Shown here: in pieces, positions 17,733-26,444 of the stretch | Position numbering within the stretch: position 1 is the stretch's first letter | How the letters are laid out: each line of letters starts with the position of its first letter | NCBI GenBank assembly: GCA_030041295.1 | Contig: JASHOD010000069.1 | Coordinates: forward strand, 1-64,000 | DNA from: Nitrososphaerales archaeon | GTDB taxonomy: Archaea; Thermoproteota; Nitrososphaeria; Nitrososphaerales; CADDZS01 | Direction of reading: 5' to 3' | DNA length: 64,000 bases | Position numbers and translations under genes: made by a program | Notes under the pieces: model-generated | Database searches by the model: none | What the model saw: the letters and a program-made list of their open reading frames with translations, nothing else | What the model was told of the DNA's origin: nothing

Positions 17733-17870
17733 ATGGCGGACTATAACGTCATTGGCACAACTTTTGTAGTAATCTGCGGCATCCTCGGATTTGTTGCTAT
17801 ACTTGTCTTAGTAGGGGGAATCGCGACTTCTCCGAAAGACAGTACATCGGAAATTGAAAAGATTCAGTAA
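17733..17870 (+). CDS. Small single-span membrane protein (45 aa)
   Basis: ATG AAA-style short frame encoding 45 residues: a short polar start, one long hydrophobic helix (FVVICGILGFVAILVLVGGI) and an acidic tail SPKDSTSEIEKIQ. It is just downstream of winged-helix regulator B. Genes this short are often missed; the clean helix and charged tail make it plausible. Confidence 0.45.
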   Translation: MADYNVIGTTFVVICGILGFVAILVLVGGIATSPKDSTSEIEKIQ

Positions 17871-17999
17871 GAAGAAATTCAGTTGCAGCCTAGTCAAGGA
17901 AAACCGTATATCTTCTTTAATAGAATGTCGTGTGTAGTATTTTTACTCCTTTTTCCAGAAAAGAAGCTAAAGTTACAGATAGAGATGTGAATCAAAGAA

Positions 18000-19076
18000 T
18001 TGTATTGTCCGAAATGCGGTGCGCAACTTCCTGATGATGCTTCGTTTTGTTACAAGTGTGGAACGAGGATAAACCAAGCCGGAGCTGCAGGCGCTCCAAG
18101 CGCTGGCGCAGGTTCTTCAAGCGCTCCAAAATCAATTATCGCCGCTGCAGGCGTGACGTCGCTAAAGTGTCCTAGTTGCGGGGCTCCTATAGCTCCCAAA
18201 TTCGGAGAAATGATAATTACTTGCCAATACTGCGGTAGCGCCGTAACTCTTGGGTCGCAAGGCTGGAGCAGCATACAAAAGCAAACAATGCTTCCAATCA
18301 AGGTTGCCAACCCAGATGAATTGAACGCAATCATCAACCCTCTAATGGACAAGGGCCTCTTGCATAGACATCTCCAAGAGAGTTCGAAGCAGGAGGAAAT
18401 GAGCCTCTCTTATGTTCCCTATTGGATCGTGAGTGTTTCAGCAAGAACCTCCGTCGTCGCTACTAATGAGGCGCAGCAGGTTGCTCAAACCGCCACAACA
18501 GCCGCCCTGATGGGCGTGATCCTTGGAGGAATGGGAGGCGGATTTGGCGGTGGTGGAGGCGGAGGAAGAAGAAGGGCCTTCTTCAACTCTAATCTCGCGA
18601 ATGACGTTCTCAGTGGAAGACTAGCCCTTGCGCCAATTCACGGTTTTGGTTTTGGCATGATGGGGATGGGCGGAGGCGGACCTAGAAAGGCAGAGCAAAT
18701 GGATGCGAACTATAATTTTCCCGTTGTCGCCCTAAAGGCACTAACCGCGTATCAACCGAGGGACTATCAGTTCGACCTAGCGAATAGGACCTTGTTCGAC
18801 ATTACAAAGATACAGAAGGGCGTGCCAGTCCTCAACGGAGATATTAGCGAGGACGATTCTAGAGCTCAGGCTAAGACGCTTGTGGATCAGTTACAATCAG
18901 AGAAAGCTCATGCGAAATATCACATGATTCAACAAATCAAGACAGAATCCGATGTTGGAGACGTGGAATTGCTACATGCTCCCATCTGGTTCGTAAGGTA
19001 TGATCATAAGGGGAACAAGATTATCCTGGTCGTTGATGCTGCTTCGGGCAGATTAATCAATAGCATGGGATTGTGA
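18000..19076 (+). CDS. Double zinc-ribbon protein with Gly-rich segment
   Basis: A 358-residue protein. The first zinc ribbon uses C3, C6, C17 and C20 (YCPKCG ... FCYKCG). A Gly/Ala/Ser linker follows, then a second ribbon with C57, C60, C75 and C78 (CPSCG ... CQYCG). A conserved alpha/beta region (LPIKVANPDELNAIINPLMDKG ... VPYWIVSVSA) is interrupted at about 175-225 by a very Gly-rich stretch. The C-terminal part ends LLHAPIWFVRYDHKGNKIILVVDAASG. The start is TTG. The function is unknown; the domain order suggests a membrane- or protein-binding adaptor rather than a transcription factor. Confidence 0.7.
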   Translation: MYCPKCGAQLPDDASFCYKCGTRINQAGAAGAPSAGAGSSSAPKSIIAAAGVTSLKCPSCGAPIAPKFGEMIITCQYCGSAVTLGSQGWSSIQKQTMLPIKVANPDELNAIINPLMDKGLLHRHLQESSKQEEMSLSYVPYWIVSVSARTSVVATNEAQQVAQTATTAALMGVILGGMGGGFGGGGGGGRRRAFFNSNLANDVLSGRLALAPIHGFGFGMMGMGGGGPRKAEQMDANYNFPVVALKALTAYQPRDYQFDLANRTLFDITKIQKGVPVLNGDISEDDSRAQAKTLVDQLQSEKAHAKYHMIQQIKTESDVGDVELLHAPIWFVRYDHKGNKIILVVDAASGRLINSMGL

Positions 19077-19138
19077 GACCCAGATTCGCAGTTGTCATGG
19101 CTGTGAATACATTTCAAATGACAGAGTGAATAAACTGA

Positions 19139-20245
19139 ATGAAAATTTCAAGAGTTCTTCTCATAATCATTGTAATTGTAGTAATCGCAATAGTCGCATT
19201 CGCTGCCTATATCTTCCTCGTGCCTGCACCCTCAACTCCCACTGGTTGGAGCAGCGCTGCTCAATACCCTTTGGTTGTAGGTGGAACCTATGGGGTTGCT
19301 TTGCAAGAATGTGTCAATAGCACTTCATACATTTATTGCGTCGGCGGCACAGACGCGAGTTCACCAAATCCAGTTCCACGCAATAACGTGTACACATCAT
19401 CTTCTATTTCTGGCTCTTCTACGAACATCACTGCATGGACTGCTGATGCCAATTCTTATCCTTCGCCCGTTAACAGCCAGTCTTGTTTAGTATACTCAGG
19501 CGACATATTCTGTGTGGGAGGATCTTATGACACCGGACCAGATGACATACCGTCAAGCTACTATGCTAGTTTGAATAATGGAGAAGTAGGAACTTGGAAC
19601 GTAACGACCGCATACCCTACTGCGATTGATACTCTTTCCTGTGTCGCTTATTCCGGTTACATTTACTGTGTCGGCGGCAACAGCGAACCTGCTGGCAGTT
19701 CTAGTAGCCAAGACCTGACGTACAATCTCGTCTGGTATGCTCCAATTTCGTCATCTGGAATTGGCAACTGGACTGAGACGACCGCGTATCCAGTTGGGGC
19801 AAACGGGATTTACATACCAATCTGTTATACCACAGGAGGTTACATCTACTGCCTCGGTGGGCTAGACTCGAACGGGAATGCAGTGAACTCCGTCTATTAT
19901 GCCTCTCTTTCATCTACAGGCGTAGGCACTTGGACTCAAACCACATCCTATCCGATATCTTTGACCAGCCAGGCGTGTGTGATAAATTCTGGTACCATTT
20001 ACTGTATAGGGGGAGAAGGGTCCAATCAGGGTCAATATTACAATTCCGTGTATTATGCCCCAATATCTTCCAGCGGGATAGGAAACTGGACTAAAACGAG
20101 TAGTTCTGGCAACTTCCCCGATAGCGCGACAACGAGTTGCGTTCTTTTGTCAGGAAACATTTACTGCATCGGTGGAGCGGACGCCAGTAGCAATGAGGAA
20201 ACTCCAAATGTCTACTTCATTTCTCCTAGCTCTCTTACCGGCTAG
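19139..20245 (+). CDS. Membrane-anchored six-bladed Kelch-like propeller with one Cys pair per blade
   Basis: A 368-residue exported protein. An N-terminal helix (VLLIIIVIVVIAIVAFAAYIFLV) acts as signal or anchor. It is followed by six Kelch-like repeats, each containing C-x8-C-[VIL]-G-G: IYCVGG, IFCVGG, IYCVGG, IYCLGG, IYCIGG and IYCIGG. The even spacing suggests a six-bladed beta-propeller held by one disulfide per blade. Between them are VYYA-[PS]-[IL]-SS-x-GxGxW strands. The ligand is unknown. It is on the same strand as the zinc-ribbon gene 62 bp upstream and the methyltransferase 23 bp downstream. Confidence 0.75.
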   Translation: MKISRVLLIIIVIVVIAIVAFAAYIFLVPAPSTPTGWSSAAQYPLVVGGTYGVALQECVNSTSYIYCVGGTDASSPNPVPRNNVYTSSSISGSSTNITAWTADANSYPSPVNSQSCLVYSGDIFCVGGSYDTGPDDIPSSYYASLNNGEVGTWNVTTAYPTAIDTLSCVAYSGYIYCVGGNSEPAGSSSSQDLTYNLVWYAPISSSGIGNWTETTAYPVGANGIYIPICYTTGGYIYCLGGLDSNGNAVNSVYYASLSSTGVGTWTQTTSYPISLTSQACVINSGTIYCIGGEGSNQGQYYNSVYYAPISSSGIGNWTKTSSSGNFPDSATTSCVLLSGNIYCIGGADASSNEETPNVYFISPSSLTG

Positions 20246-20268
20246 AAACAAAAAAGAAATGAAGCACT

Positions 20269-21129
20269 TTGCCAGCTGTGTCTGCCGAGTTTGATCGCAT
20301 AGCAGACCTATACGATGAGACTAGGCGCGCCCTTGATCAGGAAACTCTGAAGGGCGTCAAGGAAATGCTTCAAAAGCACGAATGCCACACGATTCTTGAA
20401 ATCGGAGTTGGCACTGGTCGCGTGTCAGTTCCGCTTCTCGAATCGGGATTCCGAGTCGCTGGGATGGACATTTCGATCCGCATGATGGAGAAGGCACGTG
20501 AGAAAGGAGTGCCGAATCTTGTTTTAGCCGAAGGGAGCAAGACGCCTTTTCGCGACGCCAGTTTCGACGCGACACTGATGGCGCATGTTTTTCATTTGCT
20601 TCAAGATCCTATGAGCGTGATGCGCGAAGCGGCAAGAGTAAGCGAGGTAGGAATTTTTGCCCTAGTTCGCAAGAGAAATCCCGGCGAGCAAAGATGGGGG
20701 TTTTCTTTCTATGAAGGTAATGTCAACGCGTTAGATGAAAACGAAAGAAAAATTGTAGAAGAAAGGCGAGAGCGTTTTAGAAAGATAGCTGAAAAATACG
20801 GAGTCAGGTGGGATATGTCCCAACGTTTCAGGAACTGGCAGAAAGAAGACGAGATTTTGGGGACATTTCCTCCAGATGACCTAAAGGTTGTAAGTGACAA
20901 AATGGTAACCCTGAATTTCGAGGAGCACATTTCACGCTTGGAAAGAGGAGCTTATAGTTCCATATTGCGAATTCCTGAAGCAATGAGGATAGAGATAGTA
21001 TCCGAGATGCGATCATTTGCAGCTTCGCATCCGGATAGGATTTCGCGACCTAGGCACGAAGTATATCAGCTTGCCATGTGGAAGCCACAGAGATTGGTTG
21101 CCCTAGGCAACAATTCAGTTGGTTACTAA
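20269..21129 (+). CDS. Class I SAM-dependent methyltransferase
   Basis: A 286-residue enzyme. The AdoMet-binding loop is ILEIGVGTGRVS (residues 42-53), followed by GMDISIRMMEKAREKG (acidic ribose contact) and the FDATLMAHVFHLLQDP motif of UbiE/Methyltransf_11-type enzymes. The C-terminal half is helical and charged. The start is TTG. The substrate is unknown. It follows the Kelch-like gene closely and its last 4 bases overlap the convergent membrane-protein gene. Confidence 0.85.
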   Translation: MPAVSAEFDRIADLYDETRRALDQETLKGVKEMLQKHECHTILEIGVGTGRVSVPLLESGFRVAGMDISIRMMEKAREKGVPNLVLAEGSKTPFRDASFDATLMAHVFHLLQDPMSVMREAARVSEVGIFALVRKRNPGEQRWGFSFYEGNVNALDENERKIVEERRERFRKIAEKYGVRWDMSQRFRNWQKEDEILGTFPPDDLKVVSDKMVTLNFEEHISRLERGAYSSILRIPEAMRIEIVSEMRSFAASHPDRISRPRHEVYQLAMWKPQRLVALGNNSVGY

Positions 21130-21467
21130 CTCTTAGACGGAGCGCTTTTCTCGTTATTGTTACCTGGAGTATTTTTCTGACTGGATGATCTGTTAGCAGT
21201 TGACTGTCCAGTAGATTGGGGTGGAGATTGGCTTGTCGTTGTTGTACGAGTCGCCCTCATTCGATAGTACATTGCGATTCCGACAATTAGCAAAACAACT
21301 CCAAGGATTCCTAATGCATCCACAACTGGGTTGAACGCTAGCTGTGAAAGACGATGACCTCCAACAACATAACGCTCATACAACGCGTACGAGCCGCCCG
21401 CAATTATGAGTGCAAGACCGACGATTGCAACGACGATGCCTAACAACGAATTATTTCTTTTTTGCAA
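21126..21467 (-). CDS. Small two-helix membrane protein
   Basis: A 113-residue protein with two membrane helices (LLGIVVAIVGLALIIAGGSYAL and ALGILGVVLLIVGIAMYY) and a Ser/Gln/Thr-rich cytosolic tail. I do not recognise the family. It is convergent with the methyltransferase gene, overlapping by 4 bp. Confidence 0.55.
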   Translation of the reverse strand: MQKRNNSLLGIVVAIVGLALIIAGGSYALYERYVVGGHRLSQLAFNPVVDALGILGVVLLIVGIAMYYRMRATRTTTTSQSPPQSTGQSTANRSSSQKNTPGNNNEKSAPSKS

Positions 21468-21569
21468 ATTGAATCCCGCTCTCCTCCTTCTCGCGAAAGC
21501 TAGCAGTTTAAGGCTAACTATTAGTTTGCTGCTGCGCAGTTCGCATAGAGTTGAATTTGTTGATGAGAC

Positions 21570-24092
21570 CTAATTAGTTTTTTGCAACGCAGACTTGACG
21601 ACTTCAGGAAATGCGGGCGCTATATTCACCTGTTTTCCATCTAACTGCGATATTGCGTCATTCAATGCATTCATGATCGCTGCATAGGACCCGTTCGTGC
21701 CGCTTTCCCCCACGCCTTTTGCCTGGTTAAGGCTAACTTCGGAAGGGGTGGTCATATGAAAAACCTCAACATTCGGGCTATCGGTTGAAAGTGGAATACT
21801 ATAGTCAAGGAAGCTAGTGGTTAAGAGATTTCCATTATTATCATAAGTCAATTTTTCTAGCAATGCCCCTCCCACCCCGTGAACTACTCCACCATGTATC
21901 TGACCCTCGACGATTGCTTTGTTTATGATCCTGCCGCAATCCTCCGCAACCACATATTTCTCGATCTTCGCGATTCCTGTTTCTGGGTCAAGTGTTAAAG
22001 CACAAAGCTGGATCCCGCTCGAGTAAGCTGTGCCAGCGAGGTTGAATTTTGAGTCTGCAGAGATTTCGTCGAGTCCCGCTCTTTCTAGTACAACATTAGG
22101 CCTTACCAAGACTTTACCCAAGGCGTTACTCTCGACGATGCTTCCATCTCGAATATCTAGTTCCTTTGGATTTTTGCCAAGAGCCTTGGCAGCTTTTTGA
22201 AGTAGATCTGCCTTCAACTTGCGCGAAGCCTCGACAACAGCGCTTCCACCGACGGCTGCTGACCTGCTCCCGAAGGTTCCAACTCCCAGAGGAATGAGAT
22301 CAGTGTCTCCCCACACAACGCTGATTCTCTCGAATGGAATTCCGAGAGCTTCCGAAGCTAGTTGCGCGAAAACGGTTTCGTGCCCTTGCCCATGTGGCGA
22401 ACAACCAGTGAATACAGTCACGTCGCCGCCTTTGTTCAGTACGACTCTCGCCGATTCGGACGTGAAAGAAAGTTCTTCGTCGTCCTTGTCACCCCAACTA
22501 GTTTCTCCCTCTTCTTTTTTCTCCTTCGATTGTCCAGAACCATCCCATTCGGAAGCTTCTTGAGAATTCTCACTCTTACCTTGCCAAGAAGCAAACCCTT
22601 CTTCTTTCTCGTCTTTCTTCCATTGCGAACTCCATTCACCTTCAGAGTCATTGTTGCCCCAGTCGCTCTCTTCTTCTTCTCCACCTTCCGCTCGGAGGGA
22701 AATTCCCAGGCCCGCAACCAAAGCAGGTCTGTTAGTCTCTTCAGTTCCTCGGTCTTCCTTGTACTTTGATTTTAGATCAGATCTCCAACGCAACAATCCT
22801 TCGTAATTTGCCGATTTGACTAGAGTATCAAGAAGAGATTGAACATCTTCGTTTTGAGACGATGACGCGGACGCTTCTATGTTCCGACGCCTAAATTCTA
22901 TTGGATCGAGCCCTATCTTTTTTGCCATTATCTCCATCGCTCGCTCGATAAAATAGCACCCTTCTGGTACGCCAGCGCCTCTGACAGGACCGATAGGTTT
23001 TTTGTTCGTGACATAGGATTGGACTTTGAGATCGAGATTGGGTATTTTGTATGGGCCAGTCATACTCTCCATTGTAAGCGAAGGCATGTGCACCTGCGTT
23101 CCAGACACGCCGATGTCGCATTCTATTCTTGCTTTTAGAGCGACGATTCTTCCGTCTTTGTCACAGGCAAGAGTGACGTCGCAATATTCATCTCGGCCGC
23201 TCGCAGACTCCAAGAATTCCTCTGTCCTGCTTCCTGACCATTTCACGGCGAGTCCTGTTTTCTTCGCAAATAGGCAGGCAAGCACGGCCCAGGGGTAGGA
23301 GGCACCTCCCTTTGTTCCAAACCCTCCGCCCATATCCATAACCCTGACGCGTAATTTCTTCTTCGGAATTTTGAGTTCGGAAGAAAGAATGTCTTGCAAC
23401 CCATGAACTGTTTGGACGGTCGCTAAAACGTCAAACACATCCCTCTCTTTGTTATAAGTAACAACGACTGAATGAGGCTCTATAGGGACAGCATCCTGTC
23501 GTCGTATTCCCTCGGAAGCCTTGATCACATAAGCGGCCGAAGAAATTGCCTTGTCAGCGTCTCCCTTCTTTTTCTCCGCACTTTGAGAAAGATTGTCCTT
23601 CCAATCGGAATAGACCAGAGCTTTGCCTTGCTTTGCTTGTTCCAGATTTGTCACGACGGGGAGCTCTTCATATTCCACTGAGACAAGTTCTGCAAGATCT
23701 TCGGCAGAAGCTCTATCCTTTGCAAGGATCGCAGCAACTGGTTCTCCGACGAATCTCACCTCGTCCACTGCAAGATGATACCGCTTTGCAGGTCTTTGTC
23801 GCGGCCATTGATTTTGTGTAACAGGCTCTAGTTTCTCCTTTAGCAGATCCTCTCCTGTTAGGCATGCAATAAAATCAGGAGAGTTTCGAACCTTCGAAAA
23901 ATCAATGCTCTTTATTTTCGCGTGCGCGTGCGGGCTGTGCACTAGTCCGATGTAGGTTTGATTTTCTAATGCGAAATCATCGACAAAGCGGCCCCTCCCG
24001 GTCATGAGCCTAAAGTCTTCAGTTCTAAGAGGTTCCTCTCTTACAGTCTCCTTTTCCCGCTGAATTGTTGTAGTCATCTGCAAGTTTGACAT
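21570..24092 (-). CDS. Xanthine-dehydrogenase-family molybdenum subunit (form II CoxL-like), orphan
   Basis: An 840-residue molybdopterin hydroxylase large subunit. N-terminal signature: LRTEDFRLMTGRGRFVDD. The active-site loop reads PVRGAGVPE, which matches form II enzymes (RGAGR type), not the Cys-containing loop of true CO dehydrogenase. The cofactor segment SPHGQGHETVFAQ and catalytic Glu in KGVGESGTNGSY are present. Between GLGISLRAEGG and ARVVLNKGGDVTVF lies an insert of about 75 residues (468-542) rich in Glu, Lys, Ser and Trp, absent from relatives I know. No FAD or iron-sulfur subunit gene is adjacent. Likely oxidises an aldehyde or N-heterocycle; substrate unknown. Confidence 0.88.
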   Translation of the reverse strand: MSNLQMTTTIQREKETVREEPLRTEDFRLMTGRGRFVDDFALENQTYIGLVHSPHAHAKIKSIDFSKVRNSPDFIACLTGEDLLKEKLEPVTQNQWPRQRPAKRYHLAVDEVRFVGEPVAAILAKDRASAEDLAELVSVEYEELPVVTNLEQAKQGKALVYSDWKDNLSQSAEKKKGDADKAISSAAYVIKASEGIRRQDAVPIEPHSVVVTYNKERDVFDVLATVQTVHGLQDILSSELKIPKKKLRVRVMDMGGGFGTKGGASYPWAVLACLFAKKTGLAVKWSGSRTEEFLESASGRDEYCDVTLACDKDGRIVALKARIECDIGVSGTQVHMPSLTMESMTGPYKIPNLDLKVQSYVTNKKPIGPVRGAGVPEGCYFIERAMEIMAKKIGLDPIEFRRRNIEASASSSQNEDVQSLLDTLVKSANYEGLLRWRSDLKSKYKEDRGTEETNRPALVAGLGISLRAEGGEEEESDWGNNDSEGEWSSQWKKDEKEEGFASWQGKSENSQEASEWDGSGQSKEKKEEGETSWGDKDDEELSFTSESARVVLNKGGDVTVFTGCSPHGQGHETVFAQLASEALGIPFERISVVWGDTDLIPLGVGTFGSRSAAVGGSAVVEASRKLKADLLQKAAKALGKNPKELDIRDGSIVESNALGKVLVRPNVVLERAGLDEISADSKFNLAGTAYSSGIQLCALTLDPETGIAKIEKYVVAEDCGRIINKAIVEGQIHGGVVHGVGGALLEKLTYDNNGNLLTTSFLDYSIPLSTDSPNVEVFHMTTPSEVSLNQAKGVGESGTNGSYAAIMNALNDAISQLDGKQVNIAPAFPEVVKSALQKTN

Positions 24093-24139
24093 AAAGTCCC
24101 GCCGCTTCCATCCACTAATTTGCTTAGGAGTTCAAAAAT

Positions 24140-24613
24140 TTAATGCACTCTTTCCAACAACTTTGAAGAAATTCCTGTCACAGATAGGTATCTATTCAAT
24201 CCAAAACTTTCGATGATCTGCTTAGCCTTTGATGCCGCCTCAAGTTCTTCGGATTCTGAGACATTCCAATATGGAAAGACCAAAGACTCTTCGCTCGCGT
24301 TATGGGATTCGACCACGTTCGTGTAAAGTGAGATTCTCTTACGGAGTACTTCGAGTTCGCCTTGGGTGGTTCGAAGTTTGATCTGATCTCCTATTGTATC
24401 AATCATTCTGTGATCCGCTTGCAGCCGAGAAAGATTCTGTTTAGCTTCTGGGACATCTTGAAACTTGGGAAACACGATCTCGTCCTCGATTTTGGCATGA
24501 CAGTTTCGCACAAAATCTTCAATTTCATAGATCGAATCAGTCTTATCAGAAGCGAAGTGGAAATGTACTCGTAGCGCCGCGTGTTCGATCATCAGTTGCT
24601 CGATGATGTTCAT
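24140..24613 (-). CDS. Hemerythrin-like (HHE domain) protein
   Basis: A 157-residue four-helix protein. The pattern fits the HHE cation-binding family: IEQLMIEHAALRVHFHF, then NCHAKIEDEIVFPKF (H..E), ADHRMIDTIGDQI, and VVESHNASEESLVFPYW (H....E). Such proteins bind a di-iron centre and sense or store oxygen or nitric oxide. It is 47 bp upstream of the molybdenum-subunit gene on the same strand, which could link it to redox control of that enzyme. Confidence 0.8.
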   Translation of the reverse strand: MNIIEQLMIEHAALRVHFHFASDKTDSIYEIEDFVRNCHAKIEDEIVFPKFQDVPEAKQNLSRLQADHRMIDTIGDQIKLRTTQGELEVLRKRISLYTNVVESHNASEESLVFPYWNVSESEELEAASKAKQIIESFGLNRYLSVTGISSKLLERVH

Positions 24614-24730
24614 ATCGATTTGGAAACTCCCTCTACCATTAGAAAAAGAGAGCTACAATTGCTTTCGCTTTGTTTTTGATTTGCGAGAAACTCTGCTCGT
24701 ACCACAGGAGCCGAATTTATTTACAAAAAT

Positions 24731-24754
24731 GGCTCTGTGTAGTCTTCGGTTGAT
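24731..24754 (-). repeat. Inverted copy of the TnpB right-end repeat
   Basis: Reverse complement of the end repeat seen at 1326 and 25747, with one mismatch. It abuts the truncated 5' edge of tnpB copy 3; no other part of the tnpB 3' region accompanies it. Confidence 0.7.
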
Positions 24755-25700
24755 TGCAAAATTCATATGTCAAACGACCATTACTAGTTTCTTGTTATCA
24801 TTTCAAGATTGTAAATGGGAAACTGCGAATTCCATTAGGAAAGAGAAAGTACGAATTCATTCCTCTTAATAATTACACTCTCAAGATACTAGAATCTGAT
24901 AAAACACTCATCGTAAGATCGTTCACTCTTACACAAAGAGCTCTTTCTCTTTGCATTGCAAAGCAAGTAGTACCTGAAATCAGTCACGACGAGATCCATT
25001 CAGTGATCGGAATTGATAGAAATCTTCAAAATCTATCCATCGGGAATAGATCGCTAGTAACATACTATGACATGAATAAAGTAGTGGAGATTGGCGAGAC
25101 TACAAGGGATATTGTGGGATCCTTCCAGAGAAATGATATCCGAATTCGAATGAAATAGCTTCCAAGTACGGCATGAGAAGGAAAGCAAGGATTGGAAATA
25201 TACTAAACGTGATATCAAAGGACGTAGTTGAAAGAGCTCTTGTAACCCAATCAGCCATAATCTTTGAAGATATCAGGTACATCAGATCAATGTATCGTAA
25301 AGGTAATTTCCAAGGAAGAGACTTCCGTCATCAAATGAACAACAACTGGCCGTACAATGAAATTAAAAGGCAGACAGAATACAAGGCTCAATGGAGAGGA
25401 GTACCGGTAATTCACTTGACGAAACCTGAAACCAGAGAAACGAGTTCAATCTGCTACGTATGTGGGGAGAGACTCGAAAGTAGCAAGGATAAATCTAGAA
25501 AGCTTTGGTGTAAGAAGTGTGAGAAGTGGTTTGATCGCGACCTAGTAGCGGTCATGAACATATCTCACCGCGGCTGGGTGAGGTTCGCACAGTCGCAGCA
25601 CAAAGGCATTGGAAATGAAGCAGTGGTGTCGGAACGCGAACGAATGGATCAACTGCTAATCCGAATAGTCGATCCAATGAAGTTATGTCAGAGGGTGTAG
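24754..25700 (+). pseudogene. tnpB: TnpB copy 3, 5'-truncated and frameshifted
   Basis: Very close to copy 1 from the segment VKRPLLVSCYHFKIVNGKLRIPLGKR onward; the first 100 or so residues are missing. Frame 1 ends at a TAG at 25156-25158 after RNDIRIRMK. Frame 2 resumes at ASKYGMRRKARIGN. Copy 1 has AAAATAGCT where this copy has AAATAGCT, so one A was lost from a run. RuvC motifs (GIDRN, IFEDIR, WFDRD) and the CYVC ... CKKC knuckle are otherwise kept. The truncation makes it non-functional even if the frameshift were a sequencing error. Confidence 0.85.
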
Positions 25701-25746
25701 AAGAAGAAAGGGGAGAGAGATCTATAGTTTGATCTATCTATTTTCT

Positions 25747-25770
25747 ATCAACCGAAGACTACACAGAACC
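25747..25770 (+). repeat. Right-end repeat of TnpB element 3
   Basis: Identical to the element 1 end repeat at 1326-1349. It follows a roughly 100-bp stretch that is also shared with element 1, running from the tnpB stop through a GGGGAGAGAGATCT segment. Confidence 0.75.
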
Positions 25771-25961
25771 CTCGAATACTCCAAGCGCATGTTCAGGGCA
25801 ACGGGTTACATCGAAGCCTATTAAGGGAAATTCTATTCCTTTATCAACTGTCACGATAGTAACGAATTAATGAGGAGATGAAAAAAGCGCGTTGGCAGAA
25901 ATGAAAATTCTGAGCCTTTTGGTCCTCTTCTCAGCAAGGATATATCATGACTCAAGCACGT

Positions 25962-26387
25962 TTAGGGGACGACCTGTTCGTTATTTCGTTTCGCATCTCT
26001 AACGTAAATTGCCTGATAAGGGCAGGTTCTTGCAGCGTCAATAATCGCTTGGCTATCGATTTCGCGATCTTCCACATCCCTCATCCCGAGAGGTTCACGT
26101 CCAAGGCTCGAGGCATCTAGTGCGAAGACGCGAGGTGCTAGTGCCACGCAGCTCTCCGCGCCCATGCATTTTGTCTGCTCTACTTCAACTATAAGGACTT
26201 GATCGTCCGAAGTCAGGATTCGCTTTTCGCCCCTGCGTTGCAAACCTTCCAGAGTCATCGAACTAAGACGCATTATGACGCTCGATAGGGTCTCTCCTTC
26301 CTTTTGAGCCCGCTTCAATCTCTCGTAGGCGTTCTTGGTGATTAGAATCGTTTGATCCTCGACAGGTGTCTTCTTTTGCTCACTCAA
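25962..26387 (-). CDS. Single-cluster ferredoxin with antitoxin-like N-terminal domain
   Basis: A 141-residue protein of two parts. Residues about 10-55 (ILITKNAYERLKRAQKEGETLSSVIMRLS) match VapB/DUF217-type archaeal antitoxin N-termini. Residues about 65-135 form a one-cluster ferredoxin: KCMGAESCVALAPRVFAL, then ARTCPYQAIYV. The C-x5-C ... C-P spacing and the VALAPRVF phrase are typical of [3Fe-4S] ferredoxins serving P450s or similar oxygenases. No P450 gene is visible. It is 57 bp downstream of acetyl-CoA synthetase on the same strand. The fusion may give a redox-responsive DNA-binding protein or just a dimerisation domain; both are inference. Confidence 0.7.
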   Translation of the reverse strand: MSEQKKTPVEDQTILITKNAYERLKRAQKEGETLSSVIMRLSSMTLEGLQRRGEKRILTSDDQVLIVEVEQTKCMGAESCVALAPRVFALDASSLGREPLGMRDVEDREIDSQAIIDAARTCPYQAIYVRDAKRNNEQVVP

Positions 26388-26444
26388 AATTGACGACCGT
26401 GGGTCTTCTTTCCTTATCCTAAAATAAAAGGACTTCCCAGTTTC

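Larger units (their letters stand above)
24731..25770. mobile_element. TnpB element 3: 5'-truncated, bounded by inverted end repeats
   Basis: The 1040-bp unit has the 24-bp end repeat at both sides in opposite orientation: inverted at 24731-24754 (one mismatch) and direct at 25747-25770. Between them lies tnpB lacking its first 100 or so codons. IS605-type elements normally do not have inverted termini, so the left copy is an unusual junction, perhaps from a rearrangement or an insertion next to an older solo end. Confidence 0.7.

Noticed and set aside
21570-24092. True aerobic CO dehydrogenase large subunit (CoxL form I)
   Set aside because: The active-site loop is PVRGAGVPE (form II type) and lacks the Cys-containing CO-dehydrogenase loop; no CoxM or CoxS genes are adjacent.
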